A stretch of DNA of 64,000 nucleotides from Rhizobium sp. L43. GTDB lineage: Bacteria; Pseudomonadota; Alphaproteobacteria; Rhizobiales; Rhizobiaceae. Location: NCBI RefSeq assembly GCF_002531725.1, contig NZ_NWSQ01000013.1:124001-188000 (forward strand), read 5' to 3'. Both the position numbers and the translations under genes were made by a program. Positions 12,992-20,996 of this stretch are shown here, one piece after another. The notes under the pieces are model-generated. The model saw only the letters and a program-made list of their open reading frames with translations, did not search any database and was not told the DNA's origin. Position 1 is the first letter of the stretch. Each line of letters opens with the position of its first letter.

Positions 12992-13075
12992 GCTGATGCA
13001 TCGGGCGGCCCGAAGCTGAAGCATCGGCGGCGCTAAGCCAAAGCATCGGGAGCCCGAAGCTGATGCATCGGGCGG
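12992..13075. repeat. Four-copy imperfect ~22 bp tandem repeat
   Basis: Four head-to-tail units start at 12992, 13015, 13037 and 13059 with lengths 23, 22, 22 and 17. They share the core GC(T/C)(G/A)A(T/A)GCATCGG(G/C). The tract fills almost all of the gap between the DUF72 and NAD(P)H-hydrate repair genes, which converge here. Each unit contains short self-complementary pieces (GATGCATC, GGGCGGCCC), so RNA folding is likely. Confidence 0.85.
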
Positions 13076-13076
13076 G

Positions 13077-14549
13077 TTAAAGAGGTAAGACGTGGGTGGC
13101 GAGGTCTTCCGCCGTCAGGCCTTTGCCGGCGCGATGGCCGGCCTCTCCGTGCAGCCAGACGCCGGCGGCGGCGGCCTCGAAGGCCGGCAGGCCTTGGGCA
13201 AGCAATCCACCGATAATGCCGGCGAGCACATCCCCGGAACCGGCGGTGGCAAGCCAGACGGGAGCGTTGGTATTGATCAGCGCCCGTCCATCAGGCGCAG
13301 CAATGACGGTATCGGCGCCTTTATAGACGATCGCAGCATTGGCGCGACGGGCGGCGGCCACTGCCTTGTCCACCTTGCCGAGCGCATCGTCGCCGCCGAT
13401 ATCGGGAAAGAGCCGCACGAATTCGCCCTCATGCGGCGTCAGCACCAGACGCGGCTTTCCCCGGAAAAGATCAAACAACTGCTGCGGATCGTCCTTGAAC
13501 GAGGAGATGCCGTCGGCATCGAGCACAAGATGGCGCTCGGCAAGGGCGGTGACGAAGCCGCGCGCCCTGGCGCCGATGCCAAAACCGGGACCGAGGACGA
13601 ATGTCTGCAGCCGCCGGTCCGAGAGCCAGTTTTCGAGCTCCGCCTCGTCGTCGATCGCATGCAGCATGACGGCGGTGAGATGCGCGGCATTGGCGGCCAT
13701 TGCCGCATGCGGGGCGGCGATCGTCACCAGGCCGGCGCCGGCCTTCAGGCCCGATATCGCCGACATCCGTGCAGCCCCCGTCTTGTCGGCCGCGCCTGAG
13801 AAGACCACCAGATGGCCGCGCTTGTATTTGTGGGTCTCCAGCTGCTCGGCCGGCAGCACGCTCGTCCAGGCATCCGGCCTGTTCTCGGCGATGCTACTGC
13901 CTGCCGCGGCCCTGACGAAGCGGGCGGGAATGCCGATATCGAAGACTTCCAGTTCGCCGCAAAGCTGCCTGCCCGGCATCAGCAGATGCCCGGGCTTGCG
14001 CGTCATGAAGGTGATGGTGTTCTGCGCCCTGAAGGCGGCACCCAGCACCTTGCCGGTGCGGCCATCGAGACCGGAGGGCAGATCGATTGAAAGCACCGGG
14101 ATACCGGCCTCGGTGACGCGCTCGATCAGCGCGCGGACATCGGCCGGCACCTCGCGGGCGAGCCCGGCGCCGAACAGGCCATCGATGACGACGTCGCCGG
14201 TTTCGTGCTGGTAGAGGTGGAGCCCTTGTCCCCGGAGCGCGCAGCCGCCACGGGCGCGGGCGGCATCGCCCTTCAGCCTTGAGGGATCGCCGAGATGGAA
14301 GAGCGCCACCGTCGCCCCGCCCTCCTGCAGATGCCTTGCCGCGACATAGGCGTCGCCGCCATTGTTGCCGGGACCGCAGAGCAGGACGAAACGCAGCGCA
14401 TCCGGATGAAGCCGCAGCGCGGCCGCTGCGGCCGCAGCCCCCGCCCTCTCCATCAGGCCGAAGGAATCGATACCGGATGCGGCAGCAGCCGCATCGACGG
14501 CGGCCATTTCGGCAGGCGTCAGAAGAAGGTCGAACAGATGTTGGCTCAT
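13077..14549 (-). CDS. nnr: Bifunctional NAD(P)H-hydrate epimerase / ADP-dependent NAD(P)H-hydrate dehydratase
   Basis: Repairs NADH and NADPH damaged by hydration. The 490-residue protein fuses an N-terminal epimerase (YjeF_N; LLCGPGNNGGDAYVAARHL near residues 55-75) to a C-terminal ribokinase-like dehydratase (LTPHEGEF near 375, WLATAGSGDVLAGIIGGLLAQG near 425-450). The fused form is common in bacteria. The start at 14547-14549 (MSQHLFDLLLTPAEM) matches family N-termini; a longer frame adds 17 unlikely residues. It diverges from glnB. Confidence 0.93.
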   Translation of the reverse strand: MSQHLFDLLLTPAEMAAVDAAAAASGIDSFGLMERAGAAAAAAALRLHPDALRFVLLCGPGNNGGDAYVAARHLQEGGATVALFHLGDPSRLKGDAARARGGCALRGQGLHLYQHETGDVVIDGLFGAGLAREVPADVRALIERVTEAGIPVLSIDLPSGLDGRTGKVLGAAFRAQNTITFMTRKPGHLLMPGRQLCGELEVFDIGIPARFVRAAAGSSIAENRPDAWTSVLPAEQLETHKYKRGHLVVFSGAADKTGAARMSAISGLKAGAGLVTIAAPHAAMAANAAHLTAVMLHAIDDEAELENWLSDRRLQTFVLGPGFGIGARARGFVTALAERHLVLDADGISSFKDDPQQLFDLFRGKPRLVLTPHEGEFVRLFPDIGGDDALGKVDKAVAAARRANAAIVYKGADTVIAAPDGRALINTNAPVWLATAGSGDVLAGIIGGLLAQGLPAFEAAAAGVWLHGEAGHRAGKGLTAEDLATHVLPL

Positions 14550-14893
14550 TGCCCCATTCAATTCAATAAACGCCCAAAAAACAACCGCCTGAGACGGCAA
14601 AGAAAAGGGCTTTATTTGTGCATTTGCCTATCTTTTAATCTCAGCTCAATGTGTTTACGGAGTTGCTGATATTCCAGATTTTTTCAGTTTTGAACGTGAT
14701 TTTGGTCTGGAGGCAATGTTTTTCCACTTCTCCGTCATCAAAACGACGTGGAATTCCCCGCAAACGCGCCGGTTTTGACAGAATCGGCGTCTTTTTTCGA
14801 TAAGATGGATTTCAAACTGGCACGATATCTGCATCATATCCGGCGAGCGGGAACATTCCTGCCGTAACGGGAGAAGCGGAGAGACATTTTCTC
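14550..14893. other. Intergenic region between nnr and glnB with glnB promoter
   Basis: A 344 bp AT-rich divergent promoter region. The only element I can support is the sigma-54-type promoter at 14818-14832. I looked for NtrC sites of the form GCAC-N-GTGC upstream of it and saw none that is convincing by eye. No open frame here looks coding. Confidence 0.6.
14818..14832 (+). promoter_or_regulatory. Candidate sigma-54 (RpoN) promoter of glnB-glnA
   Basis: TGGCACG-ATAT-CTGC, close to the -24/-12 consensus TGGCACG-N4-TTGC, with GG (14819-14820) and GC (14831-14832) exactly 10 bases apart. It lies about 60 bp before the glnB start. NtrC-activated RpoN control of glnBA is described in rhizobia. 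Confidence 0.75.
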
Positions 14894-15232
14894 ATGAAAA
14901 AGATCGAAGCGATCATTAAGCCTTTCAAGCTGGACGAAGTGAAGGAAGCCCTTCAGGAAGTCGGCCTGCAAGGTATCACGGTCACGGAAGCCAAGGGCTT
15001 CGGCCGTCAGAAGGGCCACACGGAACTTTACCGCGGCGCCGAATACGTCGTCGATTTCCTGCCGAAGGTAAAGGTCGAGGTTGTGCTGGCCGACGAGAAC
15101 GCGGAGGCCGTCATCGATGCGATCCGCAAGGCGGCGCAGACCGGCCGCATCGGCGACGGAAAGATCTTCGTCTCCAACGTCGAAGAGGTTATCCGCATCC
15201 GCACCGGCGAGACCGGCATCGACGCCATCTGA
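14894..15232 (+). CDS. glnB: Nitrogen regulatory protein P-II
   Basis: A 112-residue trimeric signal protein that senses 2-oxoglutarate, ATP/ADP and glutamine status and controls glutamine synthetase adenylylation and the NtrB/NtrC pair. The uridylylation tyrosine is Tyr51 in the T-loop (ELYRGAEYVVDFLPK). The C-terminal signature GRIGDGKIFV is present near 87-96. It precedes glnA by 79 bp, the classic rhizobial glnB-glnA operon. A sigma-54-like promoter lies just upstream. Confidence 0.97.
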   Translation: MKKIEAIIKPFKLDEVKEALQEVGLQGITVTEAKGFGRQKGHTELYRGAEYVVDFLPKVKVEVVLADENAEAVIDAIRKAAQTGRIGDGKIFVSNVEEVIRIRTGETGIDAI

Positions 15233-15311
15233 CCCACTTTGCCAACCACGCAAAGTTCGATACGGTCAGCGCAGCCACCTGTTGTCATCGCAAATCGGAG
15301 GAAGGTATTTA

Positions 15312-16721
15312 ATGGCGACCGCAAGCGAAATTCTGAAGCAGATCAAAGAGAACGATGTGAAGTTCGTCGATCTGCGCTTCACCGACCCGAAGGGCAAGCT
15401 GCAGCATGTGACGATGGACGTCGTCTGCGTCGACGAAGACATGTTCGCTGACGGCGTGATGTTCGACGGCTCCTCGATCGGCGGCTGGAAGGCCATCAAC
15501 GAGTCCGACATGGTGCTGATGCCCGATACCGAGACGGTGCATATGGACCCGTTCTTCGCTCAGTCGACCATGGTCATCATGTGCGATATCCTCGATCCGG
15601 TTTCCGGCGAAGCCTATAACCGCGATCCGCGCGGCACCGCCAAGAAGGCCGAAGCCTATCTCAAGGCATCCGGCATCGGCGACACGATCTTCGTCGGCCC
15701 GGAAGCCGAATTCTTCGTCTTCGACGACGTCAAGTACAAGGCCGATCCCTACAATACCGGCTTTAAGCTCGATTCGACGGAACTTCCGTCGAACGATGAC
15801 ACCGACTACGAAACCGGCAACCTCGGCCATCGCCCGCGCGTCAAGGGCGGTTATTTCCCGGTTCCTCCGGTCGATAGCGCCCAAGACATGCGTTCGGAAA
15901 TGCTGACGGTGCTCTCCGAAATGGGCGTCGTCGTCGAAAAGCATCACCACGAAGTCGCCGCCGCCCAGCACGAACTCGGCATCAAGTTCGATACGCTGGT
16001 GCGCAACGCCGACAAGATGCAGATCTACAAATACGTCGTTCATCAGGTGGCCAATGCCTACGGCAAGACGGCGACCTTCATGCCGAAGCCGATCTTCGGC
16101 GACAACGGCTCGGGCATGCATGTGCACCAGTCGATCTGGAAGGGTGGCAAGCCAACCTTTGCCGGCGACGAATATGCCGGCCTTTCCGAAAGCTGCCTGT
16201 TCTACATCGGCGGCATCATCAAACATGCCAAGGCGATCAACGCCTTCACCAATCCGTCGACGAACTCTTACAAGCGTCTCGTCCCGGGTTATGAAGCACC
16301 GGTGCTGCTCGCCTATTCGGCCCGCAACCGCTCGGCTTCCTGCCGCATTCCGTTCGGCTCCAACCCGAAGGCCAAGCGCGTCGAAGTCCGCTTCCCGGAT
16401 CCGACCGCCAACCCCTATCTCGCCTTCGCCGCCATGCTGATGGCCGGCCTCGACGGCATCAAGAACAAGATCCATCCCGGCAAGGCTATGGACAAGGATC
16501 TCTACGATCTGCCGCCGAAGGAGTTGAAGAAGATCCCGACCGTCTGCGGCTCACTGCGCGAAGCGCTCGAAAGCCTCGACAAGGACCGCAAGTTCCTGAC
16601 AGCAGGCGGAGTCTTCGACGACGACCAGATCGATGCCTTCATCGAGCTGAAGATGGCCGAGGTGATGCGTTTCGAAATGACGCCGCATCCGGTCGAATAC
16701 GACATGTACTATTCGGCCTGA
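15312..16721 (+). CDS. glnA: Glutamine synthetase type I
   Basis: Makes glutamine from glutamate, ammonia and ATP; a cytoplasmic dodecamer. The 469-residue protein shows the GSI hallmarks: VMFDGSSIGGWK (near 50-61), EAEFFVFD (near 129-136), the metal/ATP-binding NGSGMHVHQS (near 265-274), NRSAS and the adenylylation site Tyr398 in KDLYDLPPKE. The start at 15312 follows a GGAGGAAGG ribosome-binding sequence; the frame is open upstream but runs through glnB. Activity should be controlled by GlnE adenylylation through the P-II protein encoded by the preceding gene. A terminator follows at 16737. Confidence 0.98.
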   Translation: MATASEILKQIKENDVKFVDLRFTDPKGKLQHVTMDVVCVDEDMFADGVMFDGSSIGGWKAINESDMVLMPDTETVHMDPFFAQSTMVIMCDILDPVSGEAYNRDPRGTAKKAEAYLKASGIGDTIFVGPEAEFFVFDDVKYKADPYNTGFKLDSTELPSNDDTDYETGNLGHRPRVKGGYFPVPPVDSAQDMRSEMLTVLSEMGVVVEKHHHEVAAAQHELGIKFDTLVRNADKMQIYKYVVHQVANAYGKTATFMPKPIFGDNGSGMHVHQSIWKGGKPTFAGDEYAGLSESCLFYIGGIIKHAKAINAFTNPSTNSYKRLVPGYEAPVLLAYSARNRSASCRIPFGSNPKAKRVEVRFPDPTANPYLAFAAMLMAGLDGIKNKIHPGKAMDKDLYDLPPKELKKIPTVCGSLREALESLDKDRKFLTAGGVFDDDQIDAFIELKMAEVMRFEMTPHPVEYDMYYSA

Positions 16722-16736
16722 TCGGCCGCCGACACC

Positions 16737-16762
16737 GAAAGCCCCGGTTCGCCGGGGCTTTC
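16737..16762 (+). terminator. Rho-independent terminator of glnBA
   Basis: GAAAGCCCCGG and CCGGGGCTTTC form a perfect stem around a TTCG loop, 16 bp after the glnA stop codon. The T tract is short. Confidence 0.75.
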
Positions 16763-16816
16763 ACCTCCCCGGGTCATGGACGCCAGCAGGAGGATGTGAC
16801 GTTCATGCGACGAACA

Positions 16817-16840
16817 CGCGCAAAAATCTTGATTTGCGCG
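16817..16840. repeat. Inverted repeat upstream of hspQ (distal)
   Basis: CGCGCAAA (16817-16824) and TTTGCGCG (16833-16840) are perfect inverted copies separated by eight bases. This is the first of two dyads in the 160 bp before hspQ. Confidence 0.7.
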
Positions 16841-16846
16841 GTACCA

Positions 16847-16864
16847 ATCACCAAATTTGGTGAT
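16847..16864. promoter_or_regulatory. 18 bp palindrome next to the hspQ ribosome-binding site
   Basis: ATCACCAAATTTGGTGAT is a perfect 18 bp palindrome ending three bases before the AGGAAG ribosome-binding sequence of hspQ. It could be a repressor operator or an RNA hairpin that affects translation. Confidence 0.6.
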
Positions 16865-16880
16865 GAAAGGAAGTCGTACC

Positions 16881-17210
16881 ATGAAAGAAAGAATAGCAAA
16901 GTTCAGTATCGGCGAAGTGGTTCGGCACAAGGTATTTCCGTTTCGCGGCGTCATCTTCGACGTTGATCCTGAGTTCGCGAATACGGAGGAATGGTGGAAT
17001 TCCATTCCGGCCGAGGTGCGCCCGAGCAGGGACCAGCCCTTCTATCACCTGCTCGCCGAAAATGACGAAAGCGAATATGTCGCTTATGTCTCCGAGCAGA
17101 ACCTGATGAACGACGAAAGCGGCACGCCGCTTCGCAATCCGCAGATCTACCAGATTTTCGATCAGGCCCCGTCAGGGCAGTTCAAACCCAAGATGAGCTT
17201 CGCCCATTAA
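16881..17210 (+). CDS. hspQ: Heat shock protein HspQ
   Basis: A 109-residue member of the HspQ/YccV family (hemimethylated-DNA-binding-like fold). Family segments are FSIGEVVRHKVFPFRGVIFDVDPEF (near residues 7-31), NTEEWWNSIP (near 33-42), QPFYHLLAEN and YVAYVSEQNLM (near 74-84). In E. coli HspQ is heat-induced and modulates degradation by Lon. The start at 16881 is chosen for the AGGAAG eight bases upstream; an ATG at 16857 lies within the palindrome. It is monocistronic: terminators flank it on both sides. Confidence 0.9.
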   Translation: MKERIAKFSIGEVVRHKVFPFRGVIFDVDPEFANTEEWWNSIPAEVRPSRDQPFYHLLAENDESEYVAYVSEQNLMNDESGTPLRNPQIYQIFDQAPSGQFKPKMSFAH

Positions 17211-17235
17211 ACCAGGCTGACCGACCGCATGAAAC

Positions 17236-17270
17236 AAGGCCTCGCAGTCCCGGCGAGGCCTTTTTCTTTT
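17236..17270 (+). terminator. Rho-independent terminator of hspQ
   Basis: AAGGCCTCGC (17236-17245) and GCGAGGCCTT (17253-17262) form a ten-base stem followed by a T-rich tract (TTTCTTTT). Confidence 0.88.
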
Positions 17271-17316
17271 GGTCCGAACTAAGCTGTACCAATTTCTCTT
17301 TGGTCTATGGCGGAAT

Positions 17317-17412
17317 GCCCCATCCGGCTGCCGCCACCTTCTCCCCGCACGGCGGGGCGAAGGGACATGCCGCGCCCTCTCCGTTCCCCACCAACCTCTC
17401 GCGCGGCACGTG
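17317..17412. repeat. Rhizobial intergenic palindromic repeat (RIME-like fragment)
   Basis: The stretch with CCCATCCGGCTGCCGCCACC, then CTTCTCCCCGC / GCGGGGCGAAGG, then ACATGCCGCGCCCTCTCC and CCAACCTCTCGC strongly resembles a repeat family dispersed between rhizobial genes. Only part of the element is present; the closing GGGGAGA-type arm is missing. Family name is from memory, not a search. Confidence 0.6.
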
Positions 17413-17460
17413 AAGGGGGCAGCCATTGACACCGCGCAGAGAGCAAAGTCCACCAACAAA

Positions 17461-17483
17461 AAACCCGGCGCGAAGCCGGGTTT
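17461..17483 (-). terminator. Rho-independent terminator of the IalB-family gene
   Basis: AAACCCGGC (17461-17469) and GCCGGGTTT (17475-17483) form a perfect nine-base stem. On the minus strand it is followed by TTTGTTGG. It ends 21 bp after the stop codon of the gene at 17505-18167. Confidence 0.82.
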
Positions 17484-17504
17484 CTGTTCGATATGGCGGC
17501 AGGA

Positions 17505-18167
17505 TTACTGCGCCTTGGCTGCCTTCTGGGCGTCTTCCAGCTTCTTGCGGGCTTCTTCGGCCTTCTTCTGCATGCCTTCCTGCAGGCTGCGCTGGCTTTC
17601 AGCGAGCTTGGATTCGGAAACCGGTTCGCCGTCATAAGCGCCGGTGAAGCCTTCGAGCGAAATCTTGATCGGGTTCGGGGCGCGGCGGAAGTTGATCGAC
17701 GTGAAGATCACGTCGCTGCCCTTCTTGAGGCTGGCGATCATCGCGTCGGTCAGCGGGATTTCAGCCGTGCACTTGTCCGGCAGGCAGACGGCGTAGTCGA
17801 GCTTCTGGCCCTTGCCGCCATCGATCTGCATGCTGATGCCCGGAGGAATCAGGCGTGCCGTGGGAACCGATACCTGCAGGAGCTTGCGGTTGATCTTGCC
17901 GGTAACCGAGATCAGGCCGACGGCCGTGACCAGCTGGCCGCCATTGGCGAGGATCAGGTTCTGGACAACACAGATGTCGTTGTCTTCCTGCTTGCTGCAG
18001 GTCTTGTACCAGCCGAGCTTGGGCGCGCCGGCGGCCTGCGCCTGGCCATCTGCGGGAGCCGGTGCCGCGGCCTCCTGGGCGAAGGAGGAGACCGGAGCCG
18101 AGGCGCCGAACATCACTGCCAGAACGGACAGTGCTGCCCGCATTTTCTTTTCAGACTTGAACATCAT
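17505..18167 (-). CDS. Invasion-associated locus B (IalB) family protein
   Basis: An exported 220-residue protein: N-terminal signal peptide (about residues 9-30, hydrophobic stretch then SSFAQ) and a proline/alanine-rich linker. The IalB domain follows, with GWYKTCSKQEDNDICVVQNLI, a conserved Cys pair, and DYAVCLPDKC. Bartonella IalB is linked to erythrocyte invasion, but rhizobial homologues are general periplasmic proteins of unknown role. The C-terminal 35 residues are a charged Ala/Lys/Glu-rich helix, probably a coiled coil. The start at 18165-18167 gives a normal signal peptide; AGGAGA lies upstream. A longer frame to 18290 looks non-coding. Confidence 0.85.
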   Translation of the reverse strand: MMFKSEKKMRAALSVLAVMFGASAPVSSFAQEAAAPAPADGQAQAAGAPKLGWYKTCSKQEDNDICVVQNLILANGGQLVTAVGLISVTGKINRKLLQVSVPTARLIPPGISMQIDGGKGQKLDYAVCLPDKCTAEIPLTDAMIASLKKGSDVIFTSINFRRAPNPIKISLEGFTGAYDGEPVSESKLAESQRSLQEGMQKKAEEARKKLEDAQKAAKAQ

Positions 18168-18321
18168 AACGAATTCCGTCTCCTGATATCCGTTCGGGGC
18201 AGCGACGTGCCGCCCCAACCATCGGGTCGTTCGGCACTCCACCTCATGGAAAAATAAGGCAAATGCATGACCCCGAAACTTCGGGTTCACCTGTTACATC
18301 GCAGCGTTCAAGATATCCAGC

Positions 18322-18369
18322 TTTTCTTTGGCAATTTGAGAGGCAATTTCGAAGCCGGGCCAAAGAAAA
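18322..18369. repeat. 11 bp inverted repeat upstream of the solute-binding protein gene
   Basis: TTTTCTTTGGC (18322-18332) and GCCAAAGAAAA (18359-18369) are perfect inverted copies 26 bases apart, about 85 bp before the start at 18454. Inside the loop the short direct repeat GGCAATTT occurs twice. It may be an operator or leader hairpin. Confidence 0.6.
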
Positions 18370-18453
18370 CGCCGCTGCGTGTTGGAATCACTCGACCCCA
18401 TGATAATCTCCGCGGTGAATCATGCCCCGTTTTCACGGATCAAGGATTGCCGA

Positions 18454-20256
18454 ATGCTCCGTATCGTCGTCCCCCTCGTCCTGTCTCTGCTCTGCGGCAC
18501 TGTTGCAGCCGACCCGCTGCACGGCATCGCCATGCATGGCGAGCCGGCTTTGCCGGCGGATTACAAACACTTCCCTTACGTCAATCCCGATGTGAAAAAG
18601 GGCGGCAAGATCACCTACGGCGTCGTCGGCACCTTCGACAGCCTCAACCCGTTCATCCTGAAAAGCATGCGGACGACGGCGCGCGGCATGTGGGATCCGG
18701 AATATGGCAATCTCGTCTACGAATCGCTGATGCAGCGCTCCAGAGACGAGCCCTTCACGCTTTACGGCCTGCTTGCCGAGACGGTGGAATGGGACGACGA
18801 CAGGAGCTTCATCCAGTTCAATCTCAATCCGAAGGCGAAATGGGCCGATGGCCAGCAGGTGACGCCCGAAGACGTGCTGTTCACCTTCGATATGCTGCGC
18901 GACAAGGGCCTCCCGCGCTACTCGAATCCGCTGAAAGTTGTCGCCAAGATGGAGAAGGTGGGCGAGCGGAGCGTGCGCTTAACCTTCAGCGACAAAGCTA
19001 ATCGCGAGACGCCGCTGATCTTCGGCCTTTTTCCGGTGCTGCCGAAACATGCGATCGATCCCGAGACCTTCGACCGCACTTCGCTGACGCCGCCGGTCGG
19101 CTCCGGCCCCTACAAGGTCAAGACGGTGAAGCCCGGCGAGAGCATCACTTATGAGCGCGATCCGAATTATTGGGGCAAGGATATTCCGTCCAAAGTCGGC
19201 ACCGACAATTACGATCAGATCACCGTGCAATATTATCTGCAGGACACGACGCTGTTCGAAGCTTTCAAGAAGGGCGAAGTCGACATCTATCCCGACGGCA
19301 ATCCGGGTCATTGGGCCAATGCCTATAATTTCCCGGCCGTCACCTCGGGAGCCGTGGTCAAGGACGTGTTCACGCCGAAACTTCCGAGCGGCATGTTGGG
19401 CTTCGTGTTCAATACACGCCGGCCGATCTTTGCCGATCCCAAGGTGCGCGAGGGCCTGTCGCTGGTGTTCGATTTCGAATGGGCGAACAAGAACCTCTAT
19501 TCCGGCGCCTATAAACGCACCCAGAGTTTCTGGCAGAATTCCGAGCTTTCAAGCTTCGGCGTTGCCGCAGATGCAAGGGAACTTGCCCTGCTCGGGCCGA
19601 TCAAGGACAAAATTGCGCCGGAGATTCTCGACGGCACCTACAAGCTGCCGGTCACCGACGGCTCCGGCCGAGACCGCAACGTGCTGAAACAGGGCGTCGA
19701 GCTACTGAAACAGGGCGGTTATACGATCCAGGGCGGCAAGATGCTTGATGCTTCCGGCCACCAGCTCACCTTCGAAATCATGACACAGAACGCCGACCAG
19801 GAGAAGCTGGCTGTCGCCTATCAGCGTTCGCTGCAGGCGATCGGGATCGCCGTTTCCATCCGCACGGTCGATGATTCGCAGTATCAGAGCCGGACGAACA
19901 GCCGTGATTACGACATGATCATCAAGGCCTATGTGTCTACGCTCTCGCCTGGAATAGAGCAGGTCGGTCGCTGGTCCTCCGCTGAGCGCACACACGAGGG
20001 TACCGACAGCTTTGCCGGCGCCAACGATCCCGATCTTGATACGCTGATCGACCATCTGCTCAAAGCGCGCTCGGCCGAGGACTTCATCGCAGCAGTGCGT
20101 TCCTACGACCGGCTGCTGCTTTCCAGCCGCTACGTGCTGCCGCTCTATCATATCGGCCAGCAATGGGTGGCGCGCAGCAAGCGCATCGGCCGTCCTGACA
20201 GGACACCGCTTTATGGCTACCAGTTGCCGGTTTGGTGGGATACAAGCGCGCAATAA
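18454..20256 (+). CDS. Periplasmic oligopeptide-binding protein, YejA-like (family 5)
   Basis: A 600-residue extracellular solute-binding protein of the peptide/nickel family 5. A signal peptide spans residues 1-20 (cleavage near VAA-DP). The mature protein opens HGIAMHGEPALPADYKHFPYVNPDVKKGG, typical of YejA-type proteins, and includes GTFDSLNPFI, WADGQQVTPEDVLFTFDM and GSGPYKV. YejA proteins work with YejBEF to import peptides such as microcin C. No permease or ATPase gene follows here, so it would have to share a transporter encoded elsewhere. The start is chosen for AAGGA eight bases upstream. The next gene starts 66 bp later on the same strand. Confidence 0.9.
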   Translation: MLRIVVPLVLSLLCGTVAADPLHGIAMHGEPALPADYKHFPYVNPDVKKGGKITYGVVGTFDSLNPFILKSMRTTARGMWDPEYGNLVYESLMQRSRDEPFTLYGLLAETVEWDDDRSFIQFNLNPKAKWADGQQVTPEDVLFTFDMLRDKGLPRYSNPLKVVAKMEKVGERSVRLTFSDKANRETPLIFGLFPVLPKHAIDPETFDRTSLTPPVGSGPYKVKTVKPGESITYERDPNYWGKDIPSKVGTDNYDQITVQYYLQDTTLFEAFKKGEVDIYPDGNPGHWANAYNFPAVTSGAVVKDVFTPKLPSGMLGFVFNTRRPIFADPKVREGLSLVFDFEWANKNLYSGAYKRTQSFWQNSELSSFGVAADARELALLGPIKDKIAPEILDGTYKLPVTDGSGRDRNVLKQGVELLKQGGYTIQGGKMLDASGHQLTFEIMTQNADQEKLAVAYQRSLQAIGIAVSIRTVDDSQYQSRTNSRDYDMIIKAYVSTLSPGIEQVGRWSSAERTHEGTDSFAGANDPDLDTLIDHLLKARSAEDFIAAVRSYDRLLLSSRYVLPLYHIGQQWVARSKRIGRPDRTPLYGYQLPVWWDTSAQ

Positions 20257-20322
20257 GAACAGCGGAACCGCACCGGCCGAATGTCTCTCTCGGGAGACGC
20301 ACAGTGAATAAGGAAAATCCTC

Positions 20323-20994
20323 ATGGAGCGTATCACCATCGACGTCGTCTCGGATGTCGTCTGCCCCTGGTGCTATCTCGGCAAGGCGCGGCTGGATCTC
20401 GCCATCGCCGAGGTGCAGGACGAAATCGGCGTCGACATCAACTGGCGGCCGTACCGGCTCAATCCCGACTATCCCAAGCAAGGCGTCGACCAGAAGAAGG
20501 CGCTGGCTGAGAAGCTCGGCGGCGAAGAGCGCGTGGCGCAGGCGCATAAGATGCTCACCGATTACGGCCGCGAGGTCGGCATCGCCTTCGATTTCGAGGC
20601 GATCAAGATCGGCCCGAACACACTCGATGCCCATCGGCTGATCCACTGGGCGATGATCGAAGGCCGCGAGAAGCAGGACAAGGTCGTTGCCGCGCTGTTC
20701 AAAGCGAATTTCGAGGAGGGCCGCAATATCGGCGACCATGCCGTGCTGCTCGATATCGCCGAAAAGGCCGGTCTCGATCACTCGGTCATCGCCTCGCTGC
20801 TCGCCTCCGATGCGGATGGCGATCTGATCGTCGCCGAGATCAAGGCGGCGCAAGAGATGGGCGTCAACGGCGTGCCGTTCTTCATCTTCGACCAGCAATA
20901 TGCCGTCAGCGGTGCACAGACGCCCGATGTGCTGGCGAATGCGCTGCGCGATATCGCCCAGGCGAAGGCCGAGGCGCGATCGGGCCTCAACTGA
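20323..20994 (+). CDS. DsbA-family (FrnE-like) thiol oxidoreductase
   Basis: A 223-residue thioredoxin-fold protein with a CPWC active site at residues 14-17 (DVVCPWCYLGKARLD) and an inserted helical domain. The cis-proline region is MGVNGVPFFIFDQQYAVSGAQ (near 183-203). This layout is the FrnE/2-hydroxychromene-2-carboxylate isomerase-like branch of the DsbA family. There is no signal peptide, so it should be cytoplasmic. The substrate is unknown. It follows the peptide-binding protein gene by 66 bp and precedes the GrpB gene by 2 bp, so it is probably co-transcribed with the latter. Confidence 0.9.
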   Translation: MERITIDVVSDVVCPWCYLGKARLDLAIAEVQDEIGVDINWRPYRLNPDYPKQGVDQKKALAEKLGGEERVAQAHKMLTDYGREVGIAFDFEAIKIGPNTLDAHRLIHWAMIEGREKQDKVVAALFKANFEEGRNIGDHAVLLDIAEKAGLDHSVIASLLASDADGDLIVAEIKAAQEMGVNGVPFFIFDQQYAVSGAQTPDVLANALRDIAQAKAEARSGLN

Positions 20995-20996
20995 CG

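Noticed and set aside
12992..13075. Possible CRISPR array
   Set aside because: Units abut with no spacers of unique sequence, are only four, and no cas gene is present.
16828..16856. RpoH heat-shock promoter before hspQ
   Set aside because: CTTG is present but the expected -10 type match downstream is poor, so I did not list it.
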